Shown: positions 35,243 through 44,622 of the stretch, piece by piece
Layout of the letters: the number at the start of each line of letters is the position of its first letter
How positions within the stretch are numbered: position 1 is the stretch's first letter
Program-made: the position numbers and the translations under genes
Source of the DNA: Spirosoma aerolatum
GTDB taxonomy: Bacteria; Bacteroidota; Bacteroidia; Cytophagales; Spirosomataceae
Length of the DNA: 64,000 bases
Reading direction: 5' to 3'
Assembly: GCF_002056795.1 (NCBI RefSeq)
Contig: NZ_CP020104.1
Span: forward strand, 3,669,001-3,733,000
The notes under the pieces: model-generated
Told to the model about the DNA's origin: nothing
The model's database searches: none
What the model saw: only the letters and a program-made list of their open reading frames with translations

Positions 35243-36616
35243 ATGCTGCTCATCATCGACGACGATATAGCTATTCAAACGTCTCTTTCGCTCCTATTTC
35301 GGAAAGAAGGCTTTCCAGTTAGGCTGGCTGATGGGCCGTTCGAGACGTTTGAGGTCTTGGATCAGGAAACACCTGAAGCCATTCTGCTGGACATGAATTT
35401 CTCCGTCGATACGTCGGGCGATGACGGACTGCGGTTGCTACGCCGGATTCGGGAGCGGTTGCCTAATGTGCCGGTGATTCTGATAACGGGCTGGGGGAGT
35501 ATCGATCTGGCTGTAGAAGGCATGAAGGCAGGCGCTAAAGACTTTATCACGAAGCCCTGGCAAAACGACCACCTTGTCCAGTCGGTGCGGACGGCATTGA
35601 ATCTGGCCCAGACGGCTCCAGCTTCACCCAACCGACGTAAACTCGACCAACAGTTTCAGTTTGAGAATATCGTTGGGGAGGACCCTAACCTGCTGGATAT
35701 TCTGACAACCATTGGACGGGTAGCGCCAACCGATGCGCCCGTTTTGATTACGGGCGAAAGTGGAACAGGTAAAGAACTGATTGCCGAAGCTATTCACCAA
35801 AATAGTCGCCGGAAGCGGCAGGCATTTGTAAAAGTCAACCTGGGCGGTATTTCGTCGACGCTTTTTGAGAGTGAACTCTTTGGGCATGTGCGGGGGGCAT
35901 TCACCGATGCTAAAGCAGACCGCGTTGGCCGGTTTGAACTGGCTAACAAGGGGTCGATTTTTCTGGACGAAATTGGCGATCTCGACCCGGCCAGTCAGGT
36001 GAAGTTGCTGCGGGTATTGCAGGACCGTACATTTGAGCCGCTGGGGAGCAGTAAATCCCGAACGGTCGATGTACGGGTTATCTGCGCCACCAACCGAAAT
36101 CTGGAAGAGATGGTTAGCAAAGGACAATTTCGCGAAGACCTGTTTTACCGTATCAACCTGATTACCGTTCGACTGCCTGCCCTGCGGGAACGTCCCGGCG
36201 ACATTCCGTTACTGGTCAATTACTTTGTCAATAACCTGAAAATCATTTATAATCGGCCCGATTTGATGGTAAGCGTTACCGCTCAGAAGTGGCTCAAAAA
36301 CCTGCCGTTGCCGGGCAATATTCGTCAGCTTAAAAATGTGGTGGAGCGGACCGTTCTGCTTTCACCCAACGACGAGCTACAACCCGACGATTTCGAACGC
36401 AACCTCCCCCAAATGACCAGCGCCCAGCATCTGGCACCTCGCTCTCTGCCCGATGTTGGCACGATGACCCTGGAAGAAATGGAATACCAGATGATTCAGC
36501 GGGCAATGGCCTTTCACCAGAACCGGGTAGCGAAAGTAGCGCGGGCGTTGGGCATTACCCGTTTTGCACTCTACCGCCGATTGGAGAAATTTGGTATTCC
36601 GTACGCTGAAGATTAG
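35243..36616 (+). CDS. NtrC-family sigma-54-dependent response regulator
   Basis: 457 residues from the ATG at 35243 (a frame back to 35216 lies in the repeat). Receiver domain: LIIDDD and phospho-acceptor Asp50 (AILLDMNF). AAA+ domain: Walker A GESGTGKE, Walker B FLDEIGDL, and the sigma-54 contact loop reads GAFTDA where GAFTGA is standard. C-terminal Fis-type helix-turn-helix RVAKVARALGITRFALYRRL. It should activate sigma-54 promoters; the one upstream of the efflux genes is the natural candidate. The kinase gene follows after a perfect palindrome. Confidence 0.92.
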   Translation: MLLIIDDDIAIQTSLSLLFRKEGFPVRLADGPFETFEVLDQETPEAILLDMNFSVDTSGDDGLRLLRRIRERLPNVPVILITGWGSIDLAVEGMKAGAKDFITKPWQNDHLVQSVRTALNLAQTAPASPNRRKLDQQFQFENIVGEDPNLLDILTTIGRVAPTDAPVLITGESGTGKELIAEAIHQNSRRKRQAFVKVNLGGISSTLFESELFGHVRGAFTDAKADRVGRFELANKGSIFLDEIGDLDPASQVKLLRVLQDRTFEPLGSSKSRTVDVRVICATNRNLEEMVSKGQFREDLFYRINLITVRLPALRERPGDIPLLVNYFVNNLKIIYNRPDLMVSVTAQKWLKNLPLPGNIRQLKNVVERTVLLSPNDELQPDDFERNLPQMTSAQHLAPRSLPDVGTMTLEEMEYQMIQRAMAFHQNRVAKVARALGITRFALYRRLEKFGIPYAED

Positions 36617-36619
36617 CGT

Positions 36620-36681
36620 GGTGCGTGGTGCTGGGAGCGAGGTGACTTCCTCCCTGCACCTCGCTCCCAGCACCACGCACC
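36620..36681. repeat. Perfect 25-bp palindrome between regulator and kinase genes
   Basis: Arms 36620-36644 and 36657-36681 are exact complements (GGTGCGTGGTGCTGGGAGCG plus AGGTG) with a 12-base loop. The element starts four bases after the stop and ends seven bases before the kinase ATG. Confidence 0.92.
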
Positions 36682-36688
36682 CTGCCCT

Positions 36689-37969
36689 ATGCACATTAGC
36701 TTTCGAACCCGATACTTGCTGTATATCATTGTTGTTCATCTGGCCATTGGTGGACTGTTGTTCCTGGTTTTACAGCAGAATAAGCCCCTGTTTATCGCCA
36801 GTGAGCTGGGACTGTTGCTGTCTATCTATATGGCCGTCAGCATCTACCGCCAGTTTCAGCAGCCGTCCGAATTTATTGCGTCAGGAATAGAAGCCATTCG
36901 GGATAAGGATTTTACGGTCAAATTCGTACCGACCGGAAATCGGGAAGTGGATGAACTCATAACTGTGTATAACCTGATGATCGACCAGCTTCGTCAGGAG
37001 CGTACCCGGCAGATCGAGCAGCAGTTTTTTCTGGAAAAGCTGATCGAAGCGGCTCCGATTGCCATCCTGATATTCGATTTCGACGGGCAGATTGCGTCCA
37101 TCAATCCGAGAGCCTGCCAATTGCTGTCGGTACAGCCCGACGACGTGGTAGGCAAACCACTGGATCAGATCGGATTCTCGTTGCTGGCCCAAATGGCCGA
37201 CATGACCGATGGCGACTCACGCGTAATGAAGCCCAACGGGATCGAAACCTACAAAGTACAACGGTCGAATTTTATGGATCGGGGGTTCCGACGTTCGTTC
37301 CTGATTATTGAAGAGTTAACGCCGGAGATTCTGGCAACCGAAAAAAGCGCCTATAGCAAGGTGATTCGGATGATGGCGCACGAAGTAAACAACTCCATTG
37401 GCGCGGTGAACTCTATCCTGGGGGTTACTCAGTCGTATGTCGATGAACCGGATGTACAGCATGCCTTGCGTGTGGCCGTGGAACGAAACGACCGCCTGAA
37501 CCACTTTATGCGTCGGTTTGCCGATGTGGTCCGACTTCCTCAACCCCAGCGCCAGTCTGCCGATGTCAATGACATTGCCCGAAATGTTGTGCGGCTGATG
37601 CAACAGCAGGCCGAAGAAAAACAGGTCAGTCTTACCTTCAAAGCAGAGGGGACGAACACCCGATCAGTGGATGTTGAACAGCTTGAACAGGTATTGGTGA
37701 ATATTATTAAAAATGCCCTGGAAGCCTGTAAGCCAGGCGATCAGGTCGAAGTACTTGGAGCGGCTAATGCTTTACTGATTCGCGATAACGGCCACCCGAT
37801 TCCCGAATCGGCAGCAACTAATCTGTTCAATCCGTTTTTTAGCACCAAACCCGATGGGCAGGGAATCGGCCTGACTGTAAGCCGCGAAATTCTCCTGAAT
37901 CACCATGTCCAATTCTCTCTCCAGACCAAACCCGACGGCTGGACCGAGTTCATGATTGAGTTTCCCTGA
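36689..37969 (+). CDS. Sensor histidine kinase of the NtrB/NtrY type with PAS domain
   Basis: 426 residues. Two adjacent membrane segments at the start (YLLYIIVVHLAIGGLLFLVL and FIASELGLLLSIYMAVSIY), a HAMP-like linker, a PAS domain (AAPIAILIFDFDGQIASINPRA, about 118-140 onward), the H-box MMAHEVNNSIGAV with His231, and an ATPase domain with NIIKNALEA and GQGIGLTVSREIL. The HEVNN variant is typical of NtrY-like kinases paired with NtrC regulators. With little periplasmic sequence it probably senses a membrane or cytoplasmic signal. Confidence 0.9.
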   Translation: MHISFRTRYLLYIIVVHLAIGGLLFLVLQQNKPLFIASELGLLLSIYMAVSIYRQFQQPSEFIASGIEAIRDKDFTVKFVPTGNREVDELITVYNLMIDQLRQERTRQIEQQFFLEKLIEAAPIAILIFDFDGQIASINPRACQLLSVQPDDVVGKPLDQIGFSLLAQMADMTDGDSRVMKPNGIETYKVQRSNFMDRGFRRSFLIIEELTPEILATEKSAYSKVIRMMAHEVNNSIGAVNSILGVTQSYVDEPDVQHALRVAVERNDRLNHFMRRFADVVRLPQPQRQSADVNDIARNVVRLMQQQAEEKQVSLTFKAEGTNTRSVDVEQLEQVLVNIIKNALEACKPGDQVEVLGAANALLIRDNGHPIPESAATNLFNPFFSTKPDGQGIGLTVSREILLNHHVQFSLQTKPDGWTEFMIEFP

Positions 37970-38000
37970 TTGATAGTCAGTTTTTTGCGAATGCATATGT

Positions 38001-38570
38001 TTATCGAAAAAGCCATTTTGCTACCAGTCGGACGTAGCGAGGCATAATAACGAACGTCATCAACCCAACAATGACGGCGCTGGTTAACAAGGCTCTGACC
38101 GATAGTATTGACAAAAAAGGGACTGCTGAAAAAACAGGCGAAAGAAGCCACGGAACAACCATCGAAAGCGGGTAAATTGCCGACACAGTAATCAGAAATT
38201 GTTTGTAAGAGGGAGCCGTTTTGCCACTGGGCTTAGGTGGCGTGAACCAGAATTCCAGCCCCGTTTTGACTTCGATCGTTTCGTCCATGTTGAGCAGAGG
38301 TCGTACCTGCTCAATTAGCCGTCGGCGGGTATCACTGTCCAGCCAGTTGCGCAAATTCGTTTCCGACGAAAAGTGTAGTACAATGGTGTATTCATCACTC
38401 GTGCCGTGTGGTCGGATGATATTTACACCCCGATGGCCTGGTGCTGACTGAGCCAGCGGTACAATCTCTCGTAGCCAGTTCTCATAAGCCTCCACCTGAT
38501 GTTTGTTAGGGCGTTGAATAATAATGGTTGTAACAGCGCTATCTAGTTCGATGGGTATACCGGATGACAT
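38001..38570 (-). CDS. Antibiotic-biosynthesis-monooxygenase domain protein with membrane tail
   Basis: 189 residues. The N-terminal about 95 residues form a ferredoxin-like ABM domain (AVTTIIIQRPNKHQVEAYENWL, seen as RPNKHQVEAYENWL; HRGVNIIRP, DEYTIVLHFSSETNLRNWLDS). The C-terminal part has two hydrophobic segments (near 128-150 and 152-175). This ABM-plus-membrane form is widespread in bacteria with no proven substrate. It is convergent with the kinase gene and divergent from the P-type ATPase gene. Confidence 0.8.
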   Translation of the reverse strand: MSSGIPIELDSAVTTIIIQRPNKHQVEAYENWLREIVPLAQSAPGHRGVNIIRPHGTSDEYTIVLHFSSETNLRNWLDSDTRRRLIEQVRPLLNMDETIEVKTGLEFWFTPPKPSGKTAPSYKQFLITVSAIYPLSMVVPWLLSPVFSAVPFLSILSVRALLTSAVIVGLMTFVIMPRYVRLVAKWLFR

Positions 38571-38743
38571 GACAGAACACTTTTTCGTGAATCACTTTTG
38601 ACTTTGTACTTAAAAATAAGCTAAATAAGCCGTAGGCCACCTATTCATAGTCGGTAGAGTAATAATGAACGTAGGCTTATTTGTCCAATAGGGTTTTCTT
38701 AGGGTTGCGCATAACGAATCGAGGAAAGGCGAGTGTGATGATA

Positions 38744-38770
38744 TTAAAACGAGGTTAAAATGGTACTTTG
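38744..38770 (+). promoter_or_regulatory. Two 11-bp-spaced repeats and a -7-like element before the P-type ATPase
   Basis: TTAAAA occurs at 38744 and 38755, joined as TTAAAACGAGGTTAAA, which resembles CTAACACGAGGCTAAC at 27776-27791. TACTTTG follows at 38764-38770, one base short of TAnnTTTG. Confidence 0.4.
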
Positions 38771-38794
38771 CTGCTCCGTTCCAAATGCTCAGTT

Positions 38795-41458
38795 ATGCCA
38801 AACCTTACCATTCCCGATCAGCCTCATTTGGTTGAAGTTAATAAACTTTTCCAGGACTTAGCCACCGACTCCAGAAAGGGGTTGTCGGCCGAAGAAGCCC
38901 ACGCCCGACTGGACGAATTTGGACCTAATGCCCTGCAGGAAGCCAAGCGGGAAAGCGCATTGACGATTCTGCTGCGCCAATTTACGGGTGTGATTGTCTA
39001 CATACTGGTGGTGGCGGCTGGGATCTCCTTTTTTCTGGGCGATACCGTCGAGGGCATTGCGATACTGGCAGTACTATTGATCAATGCCGTGACGGGTTTT
39101 GTGCTGGAATGGAACGCCCGGCAGTCGATGGACGCGCTCCGAAAGCTGGATAGCACGCCAGCCCGGGTGTTGCGGGATGGGCGTGTGCGCGAAATTGCTT
39201 CCGAAGACGTAACTCTTGGCGATATATTGGTAGTTGAAGCGGGAGATTTGGTGGCTGCCGATGCGAATCTGTTTCAGGTCAATCAGTTGCAGGTCGATGA
39301 ATCGGCACTGACGGGAGAGTCGCTACCCGTTGATAAACGTACAGAGCGATCGACCGAAGACGCACCATTGGGCGACCAGCTCAATCGGCTGTTCAAAGGG
39401 ACAGCGGTAACGGCCGGAAATGGGCGGGCCATCGTAACAGGTATTGGCCAGCAGACTGAGTTAGGGAAAATTGCCACGATGGTCGAAGAGGCTAAACGGT
39501 CGGCCACACCGCTCGAAGAAAAGCTGGACGCACTGGCCAACGTACTGATCTGGGTGACGGTAGGGTTGGCTACGTTGTTTTTAATTGTCGGTCTGATTCG
39601 CGAAGAAGAACCCCTCCGGCTTATCGAAACGGCACTGGCTTTGGCGATTGCTGCTATTCCTGAAGGCATGTCGGTGGTAGCTACCATTGCACTGGCTTAT
39701 GGTATGCTTCGACTGGCTACCAAGAAAGTCATCGTCAAACGGTTGTCGGCGGTCGAAACGCTGGGCGGGACAAACGTGATATTTACGGATAAAACCGGCA
39801 CACTGACCCAGAATCGCATTGAGGTCAACACCATACAGTTGCCTGACCTGTCGGCTGAAGTACAGGGCGGAGCCCAAACGCTTCAGATTCTATCGGGCAA
39901 CAACGATATTGTGGAGTCGGACGTGTTTAAGAAGCTGGTATTGGTCAGTGTGCTTTGCAACAATGCCGACTATGATATTGTGGATGGAGAAGCCAGGGAA
40001 GTGGGCGATCCGGTGGAAGTGTCCCTACTGAAATTTGCGATGGCGGCTGGCCAGAATCCTGACGAAATCAACCGGGATTATCCACGCAGGGCCGAAAAAG
40101 CGTTCAGTTCCGATACCCGCATCATGGGCACGCTACACGAGCACGAAAGCCGATTCGTGATTGCTGTGAAAGGGGCCGCTGAAGAAATTCTAAAACGCTC
40201 AATAGCCATTGACGAAAACACCCGAAAAGCGCAGTACGAGCTTTCGGAAAAGATGGCGGCAGAGGGGCTACGTACACTGGCTTTTGCCTATCGCGATACT
40301 GATAAAACGGCTGTACCCGGCGATGATTTTGCGGATGATGACCTGACGTATCTGGGGCTGATCGGCTTTCTGGACCCACCCCGAACCGAGGTGACCCCTT
40401 CGCTCGAATCGTGTCGGCGAGCGGGCATCAAGGTGATTATGGTTACCGGCGACCATCCTGCCACAGCCCTCACGATTGCCTCGAAAGTGAAATTGATCGA
40501 ACCCGGCGAAGAAATCGTTCTGACCGGAAAAGATCTCAAACCAATTGACCAGCTTACGGCCGACGAAACCGAAAAACTGCTTAACTGCCGGGTGTTTGCC
40601 CGCGTTAGTCCAGCGCAGAAACTCGATATGATCGAGTTGTATCAGCAAAAGGGCCATATTGTAGGCATGACAGGCGATGGCGTGAACGATGCCCCCGCTC
40701 TCAAGAAATCTGACATTGGCATTGCGATGGGGTTGCGGGGTACACAGGTTGCCGCCGAAACCGCCGATATGGTGCTGAAAGATGATTCCTTTTCGTCAAT
40801 TGTGGCCGCTATCGCACAGGGACGGGTAATTTTTGAGAATATCCGCAAATTCGTGCTGTTTCTGCTGTCGTGTAACCTGAGCGAAATATTCGTGGTTACG
40901 TTTGCCGGTTTCCTGAATGTCGGAACGCCCTTATTGCCGTTACAAATTCTGTTTATCAACATCGTAACCGACGTTTTTCCGGCGTTGGCACTGGGTGTTG
41001 GTCGCGAAAATGCCAGCCTGATGGAGCGGCCTCCCCGTGATCCGAAAACACCCATTATGGACACCCGCGACTGGCGGACTTTGGTTCTGTATGCCCTGGC
41101 AATGACGGCTGCGGTGCTCGGAACGTACGTGATCGGGACCCGGCTGTTGGGCTTGAATCCGGATGAAGGCAACAATCTGACGTTTTATGCCTTATCGTTT
41201 GCGCAACTCATGCATGTGTTCAATCTGCATTCTGAGCGGTCGTTTTTTGTCAACGAGATCACGCGAAATCGCTATATCTGGTACGCCCTGATACTTTGTC
41301 TGGCCATTCTGGCATTCACCTATTTCGTACCGGTGCTGCACGTTGTACTCAATATTCAGCCCATGACTACCACCGAATTCGGCTTGATTCTGGCGTCTGG
41401 GATTGTTCCTGTCATATTGATCCAGCTTGTGCGGCTTATTGGCAGCGCTATGAAATGA
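38795..41458 (+). CDS. P-type cation-transporting ATPase (P2, calcium-pump-like)
   Basis: 887 residues from the ATG at 38795; the nine extra residues from 38768 lack family character. The N-terminal cation-ATPase domain is followed by TGES (actuator), the phosphorylation site DKTGTLT (Asp332), MVTGDHPATA and MTGDGVNDAP. About ten membrane segments are present. The fourth reads AIAAIPEGMSVVATIALAYG; calcium pumps normally have PEGLP, so the ion may be calcium, manganese or another cation. It would export the ion across the inner membrane using ATP. Confidence 0.9.
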   Translation: MPNLTIPDQPHLVEVNKLFQDLATDSRKGLSAEEAHARLDEFGPNALQEAKRESALTILLRQFTGVIVYILVVAAGISFFLGDTVEGIAILAVLLINAVTGFVLEWNARQSMDALRKLDSTPARVLRDGRVREIASEDVTLGDILVVEAGDLVAADANLFQVNQLQVDESALTGESLPVDKRTERSTEDAPLGDQLNRLFKGTAVTAGNGRAIVTGIGQQTELGKIATMVEEAKRSATPLEEKLDALANVLIWVTVGLATLFLIVGLIREEEPLRLIETALALAIAAIPEGMSVVATIALAYGMLRLATKKVIVKRLSAVETLGGTNVIFTDKTGTLTQNRIEVNTIQLPDLSAEVQGGAQTLQILSGNNDIVESDVFKKLVLVSVLCNNADYDIVDGEAREVGDPVEVSLLKFAMAAGQNPDEINRDYPRRAEKAFSSDTRIMGTLHEHESRFVIAVKGAAEEILKRSIAIDENTRKAQYELSEKMAAEGLRTLAFAYRDTDKTAVPGDDFADDDLTYLGLIGFLDPPRTEVTPSLESCRRAGIKVIMVTGDHPATALTIASKVKLIEPGEEIVLTGKDLKPIDQLTADETEKLLNCRVFARVSPAQKLDMIELYQQKGHIVGMTGDGVNDAPALKKSDIGIAMGLRGTQVAAETADMVLKDDSFSSIVAAIAQGRVIFENIRKFVLFLLSCNLSEIFVVTFAGFLNVGTPLLPLQILFINIVTDVFPALALGVGRENASLMERPPRDPKTPIMDTRDWRTLVLYALAMTAAVLGTYVIGTRLLGLNPDEGNNLTFYALSFAQLMHVFNLHSERSFFVNEITRNRYIWYALILCLAILAFTYFVPVLHVVLNIQPMTTTEFGLILASGIVPVILIQLVRLIGSAMK

Positions 41459-41469
41459 GTCAAAGCGTT

Positions 41470-42432
41470 TCAGTGAACCAAAGGGTTCCTGTACTTCCGA
41501 CCTTCTTTCTTGACGGTTGACCAGGCCGTTTTTCGAAGTTGGCGGGCAAAATCTTTGTCGACTTCGGCAGGAGTGAAGGTCAGGCCGACGGGTGATTCAC
41601 CAAACAGAAAGCCATACCAGACCAGTCCGCCGAGGTAGCAGCCAGCCGCATTGGCATGGTGCGAATCAAACGACAGCTTGCCATTGTCCCAGCTATAGCC
41701 CACATGCAATGAGTGCGTTTGGTTGGGCAGAGTGGACGGCTGGGCCAGAGAAGCATTGAACGTATTGTCGGGATGATACCCCCATTTTTTGCTGGAACTG
41801 ATTTGCCAGAATGCATCACCATTTGGGATGATGGAAATACCCAGTTCGTCGGCAACGGTGTGATAGGCCGCTCTCGATTTTTCCCACATCTGCCGGGCAT
41901 TTTTCGCAGAGTCACCTTTGGCAATGCGGCTAAAGTCCTTCGAATCGGATCGGTAGGCCCAGGTTTGATGAAAAACAACCGCTGCGTTGGGTTGTAGTTG
42001 TTTAACGTAGTCGTACAGCTTTCGAGCGTAGGGTTGATAGGTGGTTACATCGCCTGAGAGGATTGAAGCTTGCTGAATCGTGATTACATCCCAAGTTCCG
42101 TCCGCCAACAGCATTTTCAGCGATTTGCCGCCATACGGTTTGCCGTTCGGATCACCAGGGTCTCGCTCAGCGGCCTCCGCGTGTTCCCAATGCCGTTGCA
42201 ACGGTGCTCCACCCAGTTCTGCCCGACCGATGATAAGCGTATGACCGCCTTCTTTACTTAATTCGGGCAGGTACTTCGATGCATTCTGTGAAAAACTGTT
42301 ACCGATCATGAATAAGCGTAGTGGCTTTTCGCTACGGTTCCCATCCCGTGATTGTGATAAGGCCGTATTGACGCATAGAAAAAAGATAAAAACAATGAAA
42401 ACGGATGTGCCGTACCGATTGAGTGAAGTCAT
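41470..42432 (-). CDS. Secreted DUF4886 (SGNH-hydrolase-like) protein
   Basis: 320 residues from the ATG at 42432, which opens a signal peptide (SVFIVFIFFLCVNTALSQ); the 35 residues added by a start at 42537 are rejected. The mature start RLFMIGNSFSQNASKYLPEL carries the GNSFS block of DUF4886, with ELGGAPLQRHW and VITIQQAS as further blocks and HANAAGCYLGGLVWY near the end, where an SGNH catalytic His would be expected. A serine esterase acting on acetylated glycans is likely by fold, but unproven. It lies downstream of two membrane protein genes on the same strand. Confidence 0.8.
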   Translation of the reverse strand: MTSLNRYGTSVFIVFIFFLCVNTALSQSRDGNRSEKPLRLFMIGNSFSQNASKYLPELSKEGGHTLIIGRAELGGAPLQRHWEHAEAAERDPGDPNGKPYGGKSLKMLLADGTWDVITIQQASILSGDVTTYQPYARKLYDYVKQLQPNAAVVFHQTWAYRSDSKDFSRIAKGDSAKNARQMWEKSRAAYHTVADELGISIIPNGDAFWQISSSKKWGYHPDNTFNASLAQPSTLPNQTHSLHVGYSWDNGKLSFDSHHANAAGCYLGGLVWYGFLFGESPVGLTFTPAEVDKDFARQLRKTAWSTVKKEGRKYRNPLVH

Positions 42433-42540
42433 ACGTGAGGAGCCAGTAAGTGTATAGTAAACCGGTTTTATGGTTTCTCTACCCGTGTTGATGCAACAAA
42501 TCAATGAACATTGTCCGAAAAACTGGAATTCCAGCACCGA

Positions 42541-43944
42541 TTAGTGTGCTGGTTTTAGCGATCGTTCTTCCCAGTGATACAACCAACCCGACAACCGTTG
42601 AAACAATGAACTCGACCCTAAATAGACGTACATGAGCAGGAGAAGTTTGAAAAATCCACGCCGGAATGTATAGGGAATATTGGCACCGTCGACATGCAGG
42701 ATAAGCAGGCCGAAAAGGATATACATGCCGAAAATCCAGAATAAAGTAGAAAGCCCTCGTGTGTCCCGAAAGAAGAGCAGGTTCAGCAATGTGATGGTGA
42801 AAAAGGCATAAACGGCATAGTTCCAGTACGTATCGTGAAAAACAACCTGCTCGTTCATACTTTGATAGATGGCCAGCAGGTTTCCAACATAGGGAGCTGG
42901 TGCGGTATGAACGCTACCCAAATGGGTGTGGGGAGGTAATGGAACGTAGCCCCGTAGAAAGCCGTAGTTCCAGAATAACACTGGAATCGAGCAGGCTAGC
43001 AGGAGGAGCGCTGCGTCACGTATCGCCAGTATTTTACGGGCAGATAATGTTTGGCTAACGATCAGTAGGGAGCCGATCGGGATAAAGAGAATCGTTTCGG
43101 TACGTGTCCAGCAGGCCAGCGCCAGGAAAAGCATACCTGCGGTAAAAGCCCCTCGCTGTTGATCATTCAGATACGTTTGTAAAAGCATAACCCCTGCCAC
43201 AAAGAAAGCTGCATTGGCCCAGTCGGTCTGTACAAGAAAGGTATAGGCAAATAATTCGGGGCTACAGGCGAGCAGGGTGATGAGCAAACCCGCCAGCAAG
43301 GGATGGATCTGCGTTCGTAACTCGGCATACATAAACAGCCCAAATGAAATGACCAGTACGGTAAGCCAGATTTTTCCGAACGCATATGGGCCAACGCCAT
43401 CCGCTGCCAATAGGTACAGAACTTGTTGCATCGCCGTAAACGGGGCGTAAAAAGGCTGGTTGCTGTACACCGATACCGACGGCAGGTGACTGGTAAAAAC
43501 GGATGATACGAGGGTATGTTCTTTAACGGCAAACGTAGCTACCAGGTCGGGCCCCACGATGGTATCGAACGGAAGGTTGGGGTACCAGGCGCATTTCCAG
43601 GCGCTGATAAACAGGAGGTATCCCCAGAACACCAGAAACGGTAACTCGCCTAACCGAATCGTAAGCTTTGATCGGGTGAATAGGCTTCGCAGATAGGCCC
43701 CACGATGTCGTGCCTCTATGAGCAACAGACAGGCTAGTAGAACCAGCCCGATAAATACGGGGGCTCGGGCAATGGGTAGGTGGAGAAATTCCAGTACAAA
43801 CGGCAAACCCGAACTGATCCCTAAACCCATAAGCATGGACAGCCCTAGTAGACTATACCCGTTGGCGACTGGGCGTAGGCGAGTTATCACTCCGAAACCA
43901 ATGAGAAACTGCGCGATGAGTAAGAAAAAAATGGAAAAACTCAT
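42541..43944 (-). CDS. Polytopic membrane protein, GT-C glycosyltransferase-like
   Basis: 467 residues with about 11-12 hydrophobic segments and short polar loops. The first large loop (AWKCAWYPNLPFDTIVGPDL) has an Asp in the place where GT-C enzymes have their catalytic acidic residue, and LACWTRTETILFIPIG resembles polyprenyl-phosphate sugar transferases. No signature is strong enough to name a substrate. The start overlaps the end of the upstream gene by four bases (43941-43944), so the pair likely acts together in envelope glycan assembly. Confidence 0.6.
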   Translation of the reverse strand: MSFSIFFLLIAQFLIGFGVITRLRPVANGYSLLGLSMLMGLGISSGLPFVLEFLHLPIARAPVFIGLVLLACLLLIEARHRGAYLRSLFTRSKLTIRLGELPFLVFWGYLLFISAWKCAWYPNLPFDTIVGPDLVATFAVKEHTLVSSVFTSHLPSVSVYSNQPFYAPFTAMQQVLYLLAADGVGPYAFGKIWLTVLVISFGLFMYAELRTQIHPLLAGLLITLLACSPELFAYTFLVQTDWANAAFFVAGVMLLQTYLNDQQRGAFTAGMLFLALACWTRTETILFIPIGSLLIVSQTLSARKILAIRDAALLLLACSIPVLFWNYGFLRGYVPLPPHTHLGSVHTAPAPYVGNLLAIYQSMNEQVVFHDTYWNYAVYAFFTITLLNLLFFRDTRGLSTLFWIFGMYILFGLLILHVDGANIPYTFRRGFFKLLLLMYVYLGSSSLFQRLSGWLYHWEERSLKPAH

Positions 43945-44504
43945 GGTTTAGAATGATAATATCGACGAGCCTGATCGGGCGTGTAGGCGAAGAAATGCGG
44001 ATCGTATTTGCGAAACTCGCTGATAACCAGTGGCCGATTGTGAGGCTTGAAAGTCAGTAAAAAAAGTTTTTTGTCGTAGGCCCAAAAGGTGTGAGTCGCC
44101 CGCTGGAGTAACGAGTCCGGAGCGGTCATATCAATCAGGTGAACCGATTTGCCCAGGTGATAATACAGCACACTTGGATAGAGCCAGACATACCCCGTTT
44201 CTTTCCCCTGTGGCCAGGCATTACGGATTAGGTACTGCTGGGGTGGAATTAGAAAATAATCGTCTGGTCCGCAGCGCTGCTGGATCAGTAACGTAAACGT
44301 ATAGGCATCGCCATACCCTTCCTGTAGCCGTGTCGAAAGACTAGTCTGACCGGCCAACCGCTGTCGTTGGTCATAAAATCGCTCCACGGTCGACGTGAGC
44401 CATTCCTGATTTTTCGGAAGCCAGAGCAGCAGGGCCAAACACAGACAGCTACCTGCCAGGTAGACAAATTGGATTTGCCAGTAATAACGACTTTTTTGAC
44501 TCAT
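43941..44504 (-). CDS. Single-pass membrane protein of unknown function
   Basis: 187 residues. One N-terminal membrane segment (FVYLAGSCLCLALLLWL), then an extracytoplasmic domain with GYGDAYTFTLLIQQRCGPDDYFLIPPQ (in parts GYGDAYTFTLLIQQ and CGPDDYFLIPP). This phrase resembles the soluble part of some GT-C mannosyltransferase-like proteins, where dolichol-type enzymes carry a periplasmic domain. It overlaps the GT-C-like gene (ATGA), so it may be the detached periplasmic half of that enzyme. This is inference. Confidence 0.55.
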   Translation of the reverse strand: MSQKSRYYWQIQFVYLAGSCLCLALLLWLPKNQEWLTSTVERFYDQRQRLAGQTSLSTRLQEGYGDAYTFTLLIQQRCGPDDYFLIPPQQYLIRNAWPQGKETGYVWLYPSVLYYHLGKSVHLIDMTAPDSLLQRATHTFWAYDKKLFLLTFKPHNRPLVISEFRKYDPHFFAYTPDQARRYYHSKP

Positions 44505-44622
44505 TACCCGAAATACATAACTGCTTTATGAACCCGACACCAGCGCCTAGAATGCGATGGGGAACTTTGTTTGGCTAAGTTAAACGCCAAAATTGACACA
44601 GTGCCCCGAATCCTACCAAAAC

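Noticed and set aside
38605-38672. AAATAAGCC...GGCTTATTT inverted repeat in the ABM/P-type ATPase gap
   Set aside because: Nine-base arms about 45 bases apart are too weak to separate from chance in AT-rich DNA.
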